In this document: in pieces, positions 33,716-43,932 of the stretch
How the letters are laid out: every line of letters begins with the position of its first letter
How positions within the stretch are numbered: position 1 is the first letter of the stretch
Assembly: GCA_002794775.1 (NCBI GenBank)
Contig: NBAY01000017.1
Location: 310,001-374,000 of the forward strand
Length of the DNA: 64,000 nucleotides
Direction of reading: 5' to 3'
Source: Porodaedalea pini
Lineage: Eukaryota > Basidiomycota > Agaricomycetes > Hymenochaetales > Hymenochaetaceae
Notes under the pieces: model-generated
Seen by the model: only the letters and a program-made list of their open reading frames with translations
Database searches by the model: none
Told to the model about the DNA's origin: nothing
Position numbers and translations under genes: made by a program

Positions 33716-34141
33716 GATAAAATGAACGTTGAGCGAAAGCAAGCTGTCGATCTCAAAGTTCAAGCTCAGATCCAAACCATCGGCACTCACATGATCCTCT
33801 GCTCTGAGGTCAATATGCAGTGCTTACTCATTTTTCTCCCATTAAGAGCATCAGAGCATTTAACAGTAATAATAAAATTAACTCCAGTTCACGAACTTAA
33901 TGCTTGGCAAGGCTTCCGCTCCGAGTCGGTAAATCGCTTACAGCTGTCGCTCACTCCGATCCGAAAGAAACTCACAATCAACCATCAAACTCGAATTCTT
34001 ATTGATAACTAATTATACGTTTCTGCCTCAATTCATCTTTGCAGGTAAAGGCCAATTCATCATCATCCTCCTTTTCACCTGGTCAATCGAAATTTAACTT
34101 AAGGATCTCACGTTCTCGACATCCTTTCTCTCTTCAGTTAC

Positions 34142-35430
34142 TCAGGCAGTCTCCAGAGGATGAGCGATAAGTTTCATTCCGCTGACCTTATTCCCCTTCA
34201 AGCGTTCCAACCCGTCTGGAATCCCAGCCAAGCCGTTCGGGAGAACTTCGACACGGTTAGGCTATATCCATATATGTCATATCAGCAATCAGATCCGTCG
34301 GAGCTAGTTCCCCACCATACCTTGATGATCCCATCCTCGAGCAGGCGCGTCAGCTTACTGTAAAGGCTTACACCGAGACTCCGATTAGCTGGGATGTGCA
34401 CGCTTCCAAACACGGTGTCAACGATGGTCTTGTTTTTGTATTCGTCCTTGTCGACTTTCGCTCGAAAGGCTATCAGGGTGCCGCCTGGTGCGAGCAGGTC
34501 CCACACCCCTGACTGCGTGCCTTGCTCTAAGACTATGTCGTAGATCAACTCGGCGGGCGTACTACCGAGAATCTCGCCGATCTTCCCTGGTACGTCCGCC
34601 TTGCGGTCAACAACATGTGTCGCACCGAGTGATTCGAGGAAAGCTGCGTTGTGCAGTGAGGCACTAGTGATGATAGGTGAGAAACCAGAGAGCTTTGCCA
34701 ACTGGATGACTTTTTGAGAGATGGAGAGTCAGTAATTCGATCCTTGCGAGCAATGCGTACAGGCATATTGTTACCATATTGTCCGACAGAGGTCGATCCG
34801 CCTAGAACAATGATCGGCTTTCCATGATATTTGCCTTCTCCGCCTTCTTCCCAGGCAGGGGTGTATTTCTGGACTCCCGCTGGCCTGTCGCCATACAGTC
34901 CCACAGCAGCGGTAGCAAGTCCGAGTGGAATAGATGCTGCTTCGTCGAAAGAGACATTGGAAGGAAGCTACGTGCAAAGTGACAGCGAAAAAGAATTCAA
35001 TTTAGTTGAAGAAATGATAATGGGAAGAGCCGAACTGACTTTAGCTGTGATCTCTGCTGGGACGACCGTGTATTGCTGGAAGGTTGCTTTGTCATTCGAA
35101 GAGAATCCCTGGTGAACTCTGAGTAACAATGGGTCGGTATCTGAACTCAAAGCAGGAGCCGAAACAAGCTTACACCTTATCACCTTTCGCAAAGCCTTGG
35201 ACGCCTTCGCCGACGTCTTCTACTGTACCAGCCGAGTCCCTACCCAGAACAGCAGGGTACTCAGTGATGATGATGTTGTACTCTCGGATCATCCAATCGA
35301 CAGGATTCAACGCAGTCGCATGGATCTTAACCACTAGCTCGCCGGGCCCAGGCTTCGGGATAGGCTTGGATCCTACGCGCCACTCGCCGTTGACTGGAGT
35401 TTGGAGAAAGAGGGCTTTTTGTTCAGCCAT
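34142..35430 (-). CDS. Medium-chain NADPH-dependent oxidoreductase, copy F
   Basis: Five exons: 35174-35430, 35040-35118, 34775-34967, 34321-34709 and 34142-34261, giving 345 aa. Exon 4 is 3 nt shorter than in copies A, D and E, a difference shared with copy B. Motifs: [57 protein letters not shown] and THVVDRKADVPGKIGEI. Where copy B has TAG this gene has CAG, so it is the functional member of the B/F pair. Zinc ligands are absent. It is predicted to be an NADPH-dependent quinone or enone reductase of unknown substrate. The C terminus departs from the ARPQET tail of the other intact copies. Confidence 0.9.
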
Positions 35431-35462
35431 CGGAGACGAAGTGCCATGCAAGTACACTCAGA

Positions 35463-35469
35463 CCTTATA
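35463..35469 (-). promoter_or_regulatory. TATA-like box of oxidoreductase copy F
   Basis: TATAAGG on the minus strand, 33 bp upstream of the ATG. It aligns with TATAAAG before copy B, in the duplicated promoter. Confidence 0.45.
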
Positions 35470-35639
35470 GTATCTGGCTGGATAAATAAAGATGGAACGG
35501 CATGAGGCTCTCATTGATAAGATGGGCGCTGAGTGGCAGTGAGTGCTGAGTAAAGCCTGTTTATAAGCTTTAGCTTTGTCAGTCACAAGGACATATAACA
35601 TGCCAGTGAGCTTTGAGGTCCATTCACACATCGCATGCT

Positions 35640-36212
35640 TGCATCTTGAGCGTCGTTTGTGCTATGGAAAGGTATCAGTAACGGGCAGGTTGGCACAACG
35701 GACTCACGAGGCGTCGATCTGTATTTCAAACTCAGATCAAACTTCTAACGACTCGGAGATACAGAGGCTTTCCTTGCTCCGTACATTAAACCTTAGCTTG
35801 AGGCAAAATCTACATCGAGATCTGGGTTATACTTTTATGGGGACTTTGCAGTTGCGTTTTGTCGCAGACTGGCAATGCCTGCATTGGGCATGCTACTAAC
35901 ATGGTCATGCTTGAGCCTTAGTCTAAAATGCCATCTCATGGGCTGACTCCCCCAGAGCCGGTTCTCAACCATATTCATCTACCTAACGACACGCTATCTG
36001 GATTTTAATTATTCAACTTCTGGGAGCCTTCAAAATGTCGATTTTACGACGGAACAGGGCCTCGTCTCTCAGTCTTCTGCGATCTTCAAAGCCTGCCAGC
36101 GGCTCGCGGACTCGGAGAACCAGCTTTTCGTTTGCTGACTCCAAGTTCGGCAGTCTTCCTTCATGTCCTGCACTTACCACGCAAGCGTCTTCGGAGCAAG
36201 AGTTTGGGATCT
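35640..36212 (-). repeat. Segmental duplication Y, right copy
   Basis: Reverse-complement match of 12857-13470. It lies upstream of copy F and runs up to the region before the HSP20-like gene. Together with its partner it shows that Y plus an oxidoreductase gene was duplicated as a unit. Confidence 0.65.
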
Positions 36213-36500
36213 CCAGGCGTGCAAGAGCTACTTCGGCTCCTTTCATTAGACGTAAAGGTGACTTTGCTGGACGCGGACAAGCTCATGGTGAATGTTACTC
36301 ATCGCTCCACATGTCTCGCTCGAACCTCATGTCGATTCACCTTTGCAGGAGGCTACTGTCTCCATCTCCCTGTTAGCAGTCTCTTACCATCACGACCAGC
36401 AACGCTCAGCAAACCTTTGTCCGGAGCACCGTGCAAGAAACCCAAGCAGGACACTTTCGCTGAGGGTGTTCAATCCGCATTTTCTGCGCTACCTTATCAC

Positions 36501-37160
36501 ATGGCTGACGACCTAAATATGCCCAAGGCGCCTCAGCTCTCGTTTCGGTCGCCCATCTCGTCACCAAAGAGGCCCGCCATACAGCCCGATGTACACGCAC
36601 CCATAGCCAAATTGCCCTTCTCCCCGCAAATCTCGTTCTCTGCGATGTTCGGTTCGCTGTACGATTGTCGACTACTAGCGGCAGCCCAGAGTGCCGCGAT
36701 CGCCGCAGTGCTCCAGCCCCAGCGGCGCTCACCACCACCCGGGAGTCGGCCCGCGCTGCGCATCGAGTGTTCGACAGAAGACGAGCATGTCCTGAGCGTA
36801 TGTCTCCCAGGCTTCGAGCCGGAGATGGTCACGGTATACGCACGCAGGGAGGATAAGCTCGCCGTCGTTGCGGATCTCTGGCATGCGGAAACCAACTGTG
36901 CGTTCTGTCCCTTTATCTACACACTCCGTACCGAACTTTTGCTCATTTCTGACAAAATTTGAAATACCCAAATGTACCCCACATTACGCGCCTTTACTTT
37001 TCCATTTTTATCAGGTCATCACGAATGGCTCGTCTCGTTCTCTTCACGCGACGCGAACGTGCAGCAAACACGCGCCCAGTTCTCCGCCGACGGCACGCTA
37101 ACGATCCATGTTCCGCGCCGTAACGTGGACTTCTATTGGATGACAAGCCAGCTCCGTTGA
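36501..37160 (+). CDS. HSP20-like (alpha-crystallin-fold) protein
   Basis: Two exons, 36501-36897 and 37015-37160, for 180 aa from the ATG at 36501. The second half has the beta-sandwich pattern of HSP20-like domains: LRIECSTEDEHVLSVCLPGF, EMVTVYARREDKLAVVADLW, HHEWLVSFSSRDANVQQTRA and FSADGTLTIHVPRR. The GTLTIHVPRR strand corresponds to the A-x-x-x-n-GvLtv strand of small heat-shock proteins, but the full alpha-crystallin signature is degenerate. The N-terminal half is Ser/Pro-rich. The frame stays open upstream to about 36132 without an ATG that fits well, so an additional 5' exon is possible. The region before it lies in segmental duplication Y. A role in protein binding or chaperoning is inferred from fold only. 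Confidence 0.6.
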
Positions 37161-37613
37161 TCAGCCGGTTCTCTTAACTCTTCCCCCCCCCCCCCCCCCC
37201 TGTTCTCCTTTCCTTCGTGTGGTGGGACTTTGTTTGTAGTATCTAGTGTGTATTGTTATGCTGCAGCATTTAGTGTTCGCCAGGGATGTTTTCTGCAACG
37301 CTAGCATTAATATTGCGTTTATTTTTGTATATTGTATTGCTCTGAAGGCTTTCGAGAAGTCATCGTCGTTCGTCGATTTTATATCGGACCTATATCATCC
37401 AAATATAAATATAAATACTCGTCATGTGCAGCACGTCTCTTTGCCAATAAATGAGAACAAGACATTGATGTGCATTCAATACTTACGAGGAAATGTTTTG
37501 CATAATGAATTGATTTATGATAAGTAAGGCGAAGTATTACAAGCCCTACATGTACTCTGCTCAGCAGGGTACAGCAGAAAATACTACACTTTGCAGAATA
37601 GTAATAAAAATCT
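37161..37613. other. Convergent intergenic region with a poly-C tract
   Basis: This lies between the 3' ends of the HSP20-like and RING genes. It begins with an uninterrupted run of about 18 C (37183-37200) shortly after the stop codon. No gene is seen. Confidence 0.6.
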
Positions 37614-39697
37614 CTAGGAAGCCAGGTCAAGCTTAAAGAGACAATAGAGAAGCGTTGGGGTGCTGCATACAGGACACTTCGACGTCGCCATGACCTCGCG
37701 AGTAATACATCTACACGAAAAATTTGATCAACAACCACTTCATTAAAACTTCATATTAATTAAGATCTAAGCACGACTTACCCATTGCAGAAAATGTGTC
37801 CACAGAAAGTAGTGGTCACTTCTTTACATGGTTCTGCTTGACAAAGTCGGCAGTACAGCGGAGATTTCTGGTCCAGCGACGATTGACGACTATTGGACTC
37901 AGTGCCAGCTGCAGTCCTCAGATCACACTGTTTCAGTGAAAGCGGCACGGATGAAGGCGTTGTATCCTCGGATCGCCTTCGAGCTTTCGGACACAGAGGA
38001 AGGGTGTCCAACGATATGAGGCTTCGTAAAGGATGCCCCTCTTCAGCGAACTGAAGTTCCGCAGTACTAACTTCAGGCTCGATCACCATGTCTTCCTGAG
38101 GAGGCTCCATAAACTCGTCCGGTTCTGAGAATAAATCATCTTCAATGACGGTCGGCGGGGGTTCATCTGCCGCGATCGCCGCTTCGTCAATTTCCTCAAT
38201 GTTGACCTCACTCTGGGCCGTCGCTGCCTTTTCAAGTTTCACGCCTTCTTCACCTCGCGCAACATCCTCTGGCAAGGATTGTGGCGCCGCAGGAATCAGG
38301 AACATTGAGTCAGAGGCCGGCGCACCTACCGACCAGGCGCGCGGACGTTTCGGGAACGTCGCGTTCATTGGTGAGTTGTTGGCCGACGGATGAAGGTTGA
38401 ATGGGTCTATGAACTGGTCGAAGTCGCTGTCTGCTGTGGAGGGCGAGCACATCTCGCGAGCGAGTTCTGTCAAATCTTCAACTAAAAGCGCAGGCGGACC
38501 TGTGTTTGGAGTCAATAAGACTTTCTTATGCGTAGTTTTCATGAAAGATCTCACATGAGCAGTCTGAGTTTTTCTCCACACATGTACAGGTCCGCTGTTC
38601 ATTAGCGTACGAACTTTCGTCCTCCTTTAGCTCAAACTCAGGTTCGTCCGCAGTAAGGTACGTCATTGGTGTCTGACACCGCTCGTTCTCAGATAAGCTG
38701 TCGTACAAGAAATCCTCCGCACGATGCTCGAAGATGCCCTGCGAGCTATCCGAATCCGAGTCGTATGCATCCGGGGAGAAGGTCTCGAACCCATGCCCTT
38801 GCGCGGCTTCTGGAATCGAAGGCAGTGTCGGCGATAGACTAAGGCGGCGCTTCCGGAAAGCCACGGGGCGTTTGAGCTGTTGCGTCTCGGGCGGAGCGGA
38901 CGTTATGAGAGGCGCTAATGCATCTGAATCATACTCGAGTTCTAGTTCTTGCTCCACTTCCGATTCGTCTGAGATGGTCGGAAGCCTTGAGAGCTGGGAG
39001 AAGGCGCGCACTGTGTTGATGTTGGGCGGGCTGCCGAGTCGCCTAGGCGATGAGGATCGTGTCGCCGCTGCGCACCGTGCGCGCCAGGCAGCACGCATAG
39101 TGTCTGTTACCTTGCTCGCATTGTATGTCGGAGTGGGCGAAGCGATTCTGCCTCGCGAAGGGAATGTCAGGAAATTACTATCGTTGCGATGCTGCAGGCG
39201 CGGAGACGAAGATCGCGGGCGAGCCCATTCACTGGCATAAAGAAGATGCACATCTCCTCCATCAACAGACACATCGGAGCCAGAGTCCGACGGAAGTGGG
39301 ACGCTTGCTTCGAGAAGCGGCGACGCGAAGCTGATCGTCAAACCTGTGAATGTGGACGCTTCCTCCACTGGGCTCCGGTCAGGTTCGAAATTCTCATTTG
39401 ACTCAGCAGGGACATCCAGATGAGTGGATCTCGGTCGCGAAACGGGTACATCGCTGAGGCACGGTGAAGGTGTCCGATTGCGGACTTCTCGCAGGGAGCT
39501 CTGTTTAGTATAATGTTCAGATGCTGCAGACTGCCTCTCATCTTATTACATACCTTCTTTGCGTCTGAACCAATTGGAGATCCGTGCGCGCTCATCTGAC
39601 CATCTTTCTCCAGGTCTGCAGTGGTGAAAGAGCGAGGCGATTCGACGTGACGAGGTACATCAACGAAGCTCAGTGAAGAAGACATTTTTTGCAGCAT
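37614..39697 (-). CDS. RING-finger protein with long acidic/Ser-rich N-terminal region
   Basis: Proposed exons: 39554-39697, 38588-39500, 37782-38520 and 37614-37710, about 630 aa. The intron 2 donor is uncertain (38588 or 38582, both phase 1). The C-terminal 55 residues form a C3HC4 RING: YCRLCQAEPCKEV, TFCGHIFCNGCITREVM and SKCPVCSTP, split by the last intron between CGHIFCNG and CITREV. The rest is mostly disordered: Ser/Pro-rich, with acidic patches such as SDESEVEQELELEYDSD and DLFSEPDEFMEPPQED. RING domains recruit E2 ubiquitin-conjugating enzymes, so an E3 ubiquitin ligase role is likely; substrate unknown. The start chosen is the first ATG of the frame, 122 bp after the stop of the C2H2 gene upstream. 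Confidence 0.75.
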
Positions 39698-39818
39698 GTC
39701 ATCTCTATCGCTGTTCTCTGCTGTTGCAGACGAAGACGGGGACTGGGATCGTAAGGTCGAGGAAGGAGTGAACGAATTGTCGGTGCTTTTCTTCAAACAG
39801 ATTCAGATTCGAAAGATG

Positions 39819-40385
39819 TCAATCATGGGAAAGAGGCACTATTGGCGCTGGAAAACTGACGACAGGCGAGAATGGCCTATGGTTCCGACCCCTCTTCGAG
39901 CCCCTATTCGCCGAGCTTCGGTTTCCGTGAACTTCCGCTTTGTGCTGCATAGCAAGAAGTCAAGACAGTAAATAATGATCCACACGTCCTACTGGCATAG
40001 AGACGAGAACACTCACCGCAGCATGGTCGGCACGATCATGAAATCCCAATCGACAAGGCCGGCACTTTGGATGCTTCGGGGAATCAAAGACGTGTTTTGC
40101 CAGCCCAACTTCGGAGGTGAATATCCGCCTGCAGCTTGTACATGCTGTCGAGTGCACAATTACAGCGTGCTACAAGGCGATCACGACAACAAAGATGAAA
40201 AATGTTAAGCTAAACTGAATTCGCAATGCCAACCAGGAATGACTCACGTCGAGCAACGCATTACGGTCCGCGAAGTCCTTTGCACAGAATTGGCAGTAGA
40301 AGTGGCCCTTTGAATTGATCTTATGTTGATGGAGTGCTTCAGGGGTGTAGAACGTCCGTCCAGGGCAGATGACACAAGTTGGCAT
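39819..40385 (-). CDS. Small C2H2 zinc-finger protein, four fingers
   Basis: Three exons: 40248-40385, 40017-40169 and 39819-39944, for 138 aa, with all junctions in phase 0. Nearly the whole protein is zinc fingers: CVICPGRTFYTPEALHQH, CQFCAKDFADRNALLDHAVI, CTSCRRIFTSEVGLAKHVFD and CRPCRLGFHDRADHAAH, each C-x2-C followed by paired histidines. A short basic tail follows (RGSKRGRNHR). The fingers are split across exons 1/2 and 2/3. Closely packed C2H2 fingers bind DNA or RNA; no other domain is present. Its stop lies 122 bp before the RING gene ATG on the same strand. No orthologue is recognised by name. Confidence 0.75.
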
Positions 40386-41255
40386 ACTTCAGATCTTTGG
40401 GACAGATTATTCGAGGAGACGGAAAGACACGAACTGCTCAGACAGTGGGTTACCAGGAGGTGCGGCAAGCAAGCGAACAGGGATGAAGACAAGCCAGGAC
40501 ACCAAGCTCCTCCCGCGCAGCTTGATATTAATAGTGCGCATGCCATGCCCTCACGCATTACACGTTGTCGATACCACGAGATCCAAACATAGCGACATCA
40601 CGTCGCAACTGCATGCCGCAGCAATTGCCAGAGCTAATTTTTTGTATGCGGGTAGGCACTTGGCCTGACACAAACCATTCTGGACATCCTGATTCTTGAG
40701 CACAGTTGATTCTTGGTTCGCGTTCGATTTGAGCGGGAAGATGGACATGGGGTCAAGGTGCGTTACTGGAAATGAAAAGGAGATCGAGACGATCTTAGAG
40801 TCCCGACTAGAGCAGGTTAGGTGATATAGTGATGAAAGTAGAAAATGGGGGTGACGGCACGAAGGTGAGATGGAGGGGAAGAGTATTCATAACTCGCTTT
40901 CTTCGGCTTACCGGTGATATCGTGTTTTGGCATCTTAGGTTCTTGAATGCAGGCTAGACAAGCCATGGCAAATCGCCGCCCGCATAAATCCAACTCGCCT
41001 TCTCATCCCCCCTAGCACACATAAAGACCTCAAGGTCGATGTATTTTCAGGTCGGGCGCTGACTGTCTAGCGCAGGACTGGTGGGTTTCAAGGTGTCAGA
41101 CGTAAGCACAGAATGCGAGAAGGAGGATAGCATAGCAATCAACTATACATGGGGCATAATCCATAGCCCATACGGCGACTCTGACAGCACGCCCGTTTTC
41201 TCGACAGTGAAAGAAAAGTACCCGAGCGCTCGTCCATATGCACGCGCACGCTCCC
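40386..41255. other. Intergenic region
   Basis: This is the promoter side of the C2H2 gene and the 3' flank of RPS10. No supported gene; open frames opposite RPS10 are shadows. Confidence 0.5.
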
Positions 41256-41760
41256 TCACTCCCTCGGCGCACCACGACCAACACCAGCGAACTGGGGGCG
41301 GAACTCTCCCGGAGCGCCCTCTGCCTTGTCGCGACGGCGGTAGTCATCGCGGTCGCCCCTATCGCCACGAGGAGCGCGGTAGGCGCCTTCGCGCCCAACC
41401 TGTGCAGGGCGAGGCGGGCGTGCCTGTTTCTTGTAAGTCGCAGGGACAATCTCCTGCGGGAGGTGAAGCCATTCACGGAGGTACTCGACGCCTTCTGGGG
41501 TGCAGGCGTAATAATACCACTGCCACGAAAATTGGGTCTTGACGTAGCCCTTGGAGGTGAGGGACTGCATCGCTTTGATGACTTCGAGGTTGGGTACGTC
41601 GAGGTCTTCGTGTTTCGGTGCGTTGAAGTCCTTCTTCGCAACCATTACGCCCTCTATGAGGACATTAGACAAAAAAAGGAACAGAGCGGTTGGCAGGCGG
41701 ATTCGCACCTCTGAAGAGGTTCTCATAGATCTTCTTCCTGTTCTCTTTGGTAATGATCAT
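41256..41760 (-). CDS. RPS10: 40S ribosomal protein S10 (eS10)
   Basis: Two exons, 41709-41760 and 41256-41653, for 149 aa. The short first exon encodes [16 protein letters not shown]. The second continues [40 protein letters not shown] and [20 protein letters not shown], the plectin/S10 domain with its invariant FSWQ-YY-LT-EG pattern. The C terminus is rich in Arg, Gly, Pro and Asp, ending GVGRGAPRE, as in fungal eS10. It is a small-subunit structural protein near the mRNA entry side. Intron placement after about 17 codons is typical of basidiomycete ribosomal protein genes. Confidence 0.96.
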
Positions 41761-42713
41761 GCTGGGCCGATTTTGTGGTTTGCTATAAGGATATAACACA
41801 ATGAGCAGCAAGTTCCAAAATCGAGAAACTCGAAGATACGAACTGCGAAGGATGGACGCACGGGTCTTGCTGCAAAAACAGAAAGCTGTCAGTAATCCGA
41901 CTTCATCCAGACCTCTCCTCGGTTATCCATCCCAAAACACCACAATTTTTCCTTCATACACCATCCCAACCATCCCAGAAATACCTTCAGAACACAGATA
42001 GACACTCACAGAGTCAGAACTCTTGAAGCGGACGAGGGAAAAGGCCTTGTTGACGCTGGATGCTGCTTCGTGCACCGAGTCTGAATCCAAGTCACGAGCT
42101 CATCAAACCTTATCAACGACGCCTTTTCGAACCGCCCTTTCGTACCTATTCATTTCTCATTTTCTAGTCCTTTACTGCTTATGCTCCGCATAAAGACAGT
42201 GAGTAGTGACAAACACCTAGAAATTCCGCTTTCTATTCTCTGTCAAGAAACAAAGAAAAAGGAAATCATGGTACTGCTTTGACTACACTAGTACTGAAGT
42301 GCTTTCGCTTCCCGGTCGATGTCTTACCTTTGCGAGATGCATATTGTGGATTCAGCACTGCTCATTATACTATCGAGATACACTGGTCAAGAATGAGTCT
42401 ATCTACACATCTAGTTTTCTCCTCTCAACGTCCACCCTTCAGCGCGCGGTCTCACCAGTATCAGCAATCGCTTCCTGGCACAAGAAATGCACCCTTGTAT
42501 CATTGCTTGTGTATCCGTATCTTTAGCGCAGTGGCTGCAACGAGCACCATACGTGCCGCGTCTGCCGGCGCCTGGAACAACATGCATATGACCAAACGAA
42601 GCAAGGCCAAGATAAATCACACCGATTGCGCGACGCCCTCGTATGCCCCATTGGGTTGTGATTGCTCCGGGATTTAAGCATAGGCATATGACATCCGAGC
42701 TATCGCATTACAG
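41761..42713. other. Intergenic region upstream of RPS10
   Basis: This contains the RPS10 promoter and probably its 5' leader. An open frame at 42279-42677 has no features I recognise. Confidence 0.5.
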
Positions 42714-43586
42714 GCTGGGAGAAGCGGATGCAAGGCGTCGTGCGAGCTCCTTGATCCAGAGCGAGTTCAATAGCTTCGTAAATGTATGGCGCCTCACCTA
42801 TTCAATATATCTATTGCTCGTGTATGGACCATTGAGATCGGTTTTGCTCTTGAATCATGTTTTGGAAACAAAGTTGTGTGCACCAGATGTGACGTTCACG
42901 ATTCGCACAGCAGCGTTTGGAGGTTGAGCCGTCTTTTTAAGTAACGGAAGAAGCGCATTTGTAAAGATGAATGGCGAGATGTCACTGCATAGATATCCGG
43001 TTAATACGATTGTTTCATGGAATGTGCGATTGAAACTTCCTTGACAGTCACTAAATCTTGTACTCCGATAGGACCCATTTCATACGGTTTGCTGTGGCTG
43101 ACAGTCATGGCTCAGCGTTATCCCTTAGCGAGTGGTAATTTACAATGCGGTATCGTTGACTACAAAAAGAATGAAAGAGATTCAAAAGGTCAACCGCCTC
43201 GGAACGAAGAGGTTACTCACTCCCTGGCAGCAAGTCCAGTTTTGGTTCTCTGACCAAAACGTCCTCGGCTGATTTCTTTGCGTCCCGTAGATTATTCAGA
43301 ACAAGCCCATGAAAAATCGGCTTCCCGTCTCCGGGACCCGACCCTTCCGCTTCAAGGCGGGTAATGATTTCCATGGCTTGACTCTCGTTCCTAGCCGCAA
43401 GGTAGACAGCCGCCCTTTTTCAAACTGAAGGAGCTCTCAAGCGACGGCAAACCCCACCTCGGATCTATATTAGATTGAGTTCAATGATAGTCAATAAGTT
43501 ATGAACACTCACGTCGTTCCTGTTATGAGGGCTATTCTGTCCGTCAGGTCGGCAAGATCTTGGGCGGAATTGAACTTGGGAGTCAT
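42714..43586 (-). pseudogene. Short-chain dehydrogenase, decayed and 3'-truncated copy
   Basis: Homologous to the intact gene at 51351-52554. Exon 1 is recognisable from an ATG at 43586 (QDLADLTDRIALITGTT, then a GTGAGT donor). The next exon retains AAVYLAARNESQAMEIITRL and KKSAEDVLVREPKLDLL but has a frameshift near its start and has lost the Rossmann TGxxxGxG continuation. Pieces matching the later exons continue to about 42714, and roughly the last 360 bp of the coding region are absent. It cannot encode a functional enzyme. Confidence 0.75.
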
Positions 43587-43932
43587 GAGGAGAGGCGTCC
43601 ACATCGGTTCATTAATTCTGGCTGTCTTAATGTGCGATTGCTATGAGATGATGGTAGCTTATATCTCCTCGGCTGTATCGAGATTTTCAGCGTCAGGGTC
43701 CGTGCGTGACCATTCAACGCGGCTCTGAGCCATTGCAATTCGAGTCAGAGACCATCGCCGCGACATACGCTGTTTCTCGGCAAAACACTTTGTTCCTGGT
43801 CACTCGTCCCCAGCTAAAATGATATATATTAATATTGTCCTCACAGTATCGTAATGAGGACCAGCGTCTTGAAATTGAAATTGAAAACCAATAACAATGT
43901 AAAGCAGACAAGTACCTCCTTGAGCACTTCCG
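43587..43932. other. Short intergenic region
   Basis: This lies between the decayed dehydrogenase start and the ORC1 3' end. No gene is recognised. Confidence 0.45.

Larger units (their letters stand above)
33716..35575 (-). repeat. Inverted segmental duplication X, right copy
   Basis: This is the partner of 10810-12650 in inverted orientation. It includes the promoter, all of copy F and about 400 bp of 3' flank. Homology stays clear in introns and flanks, so the duplication copied genomic DNA, not a processed transcript. Confidence 0.8.

Noticed and set aside
41238..41714. A 158-codon frame opposite RPS10.
   Set aside because: Antisense shadow of RPS10.
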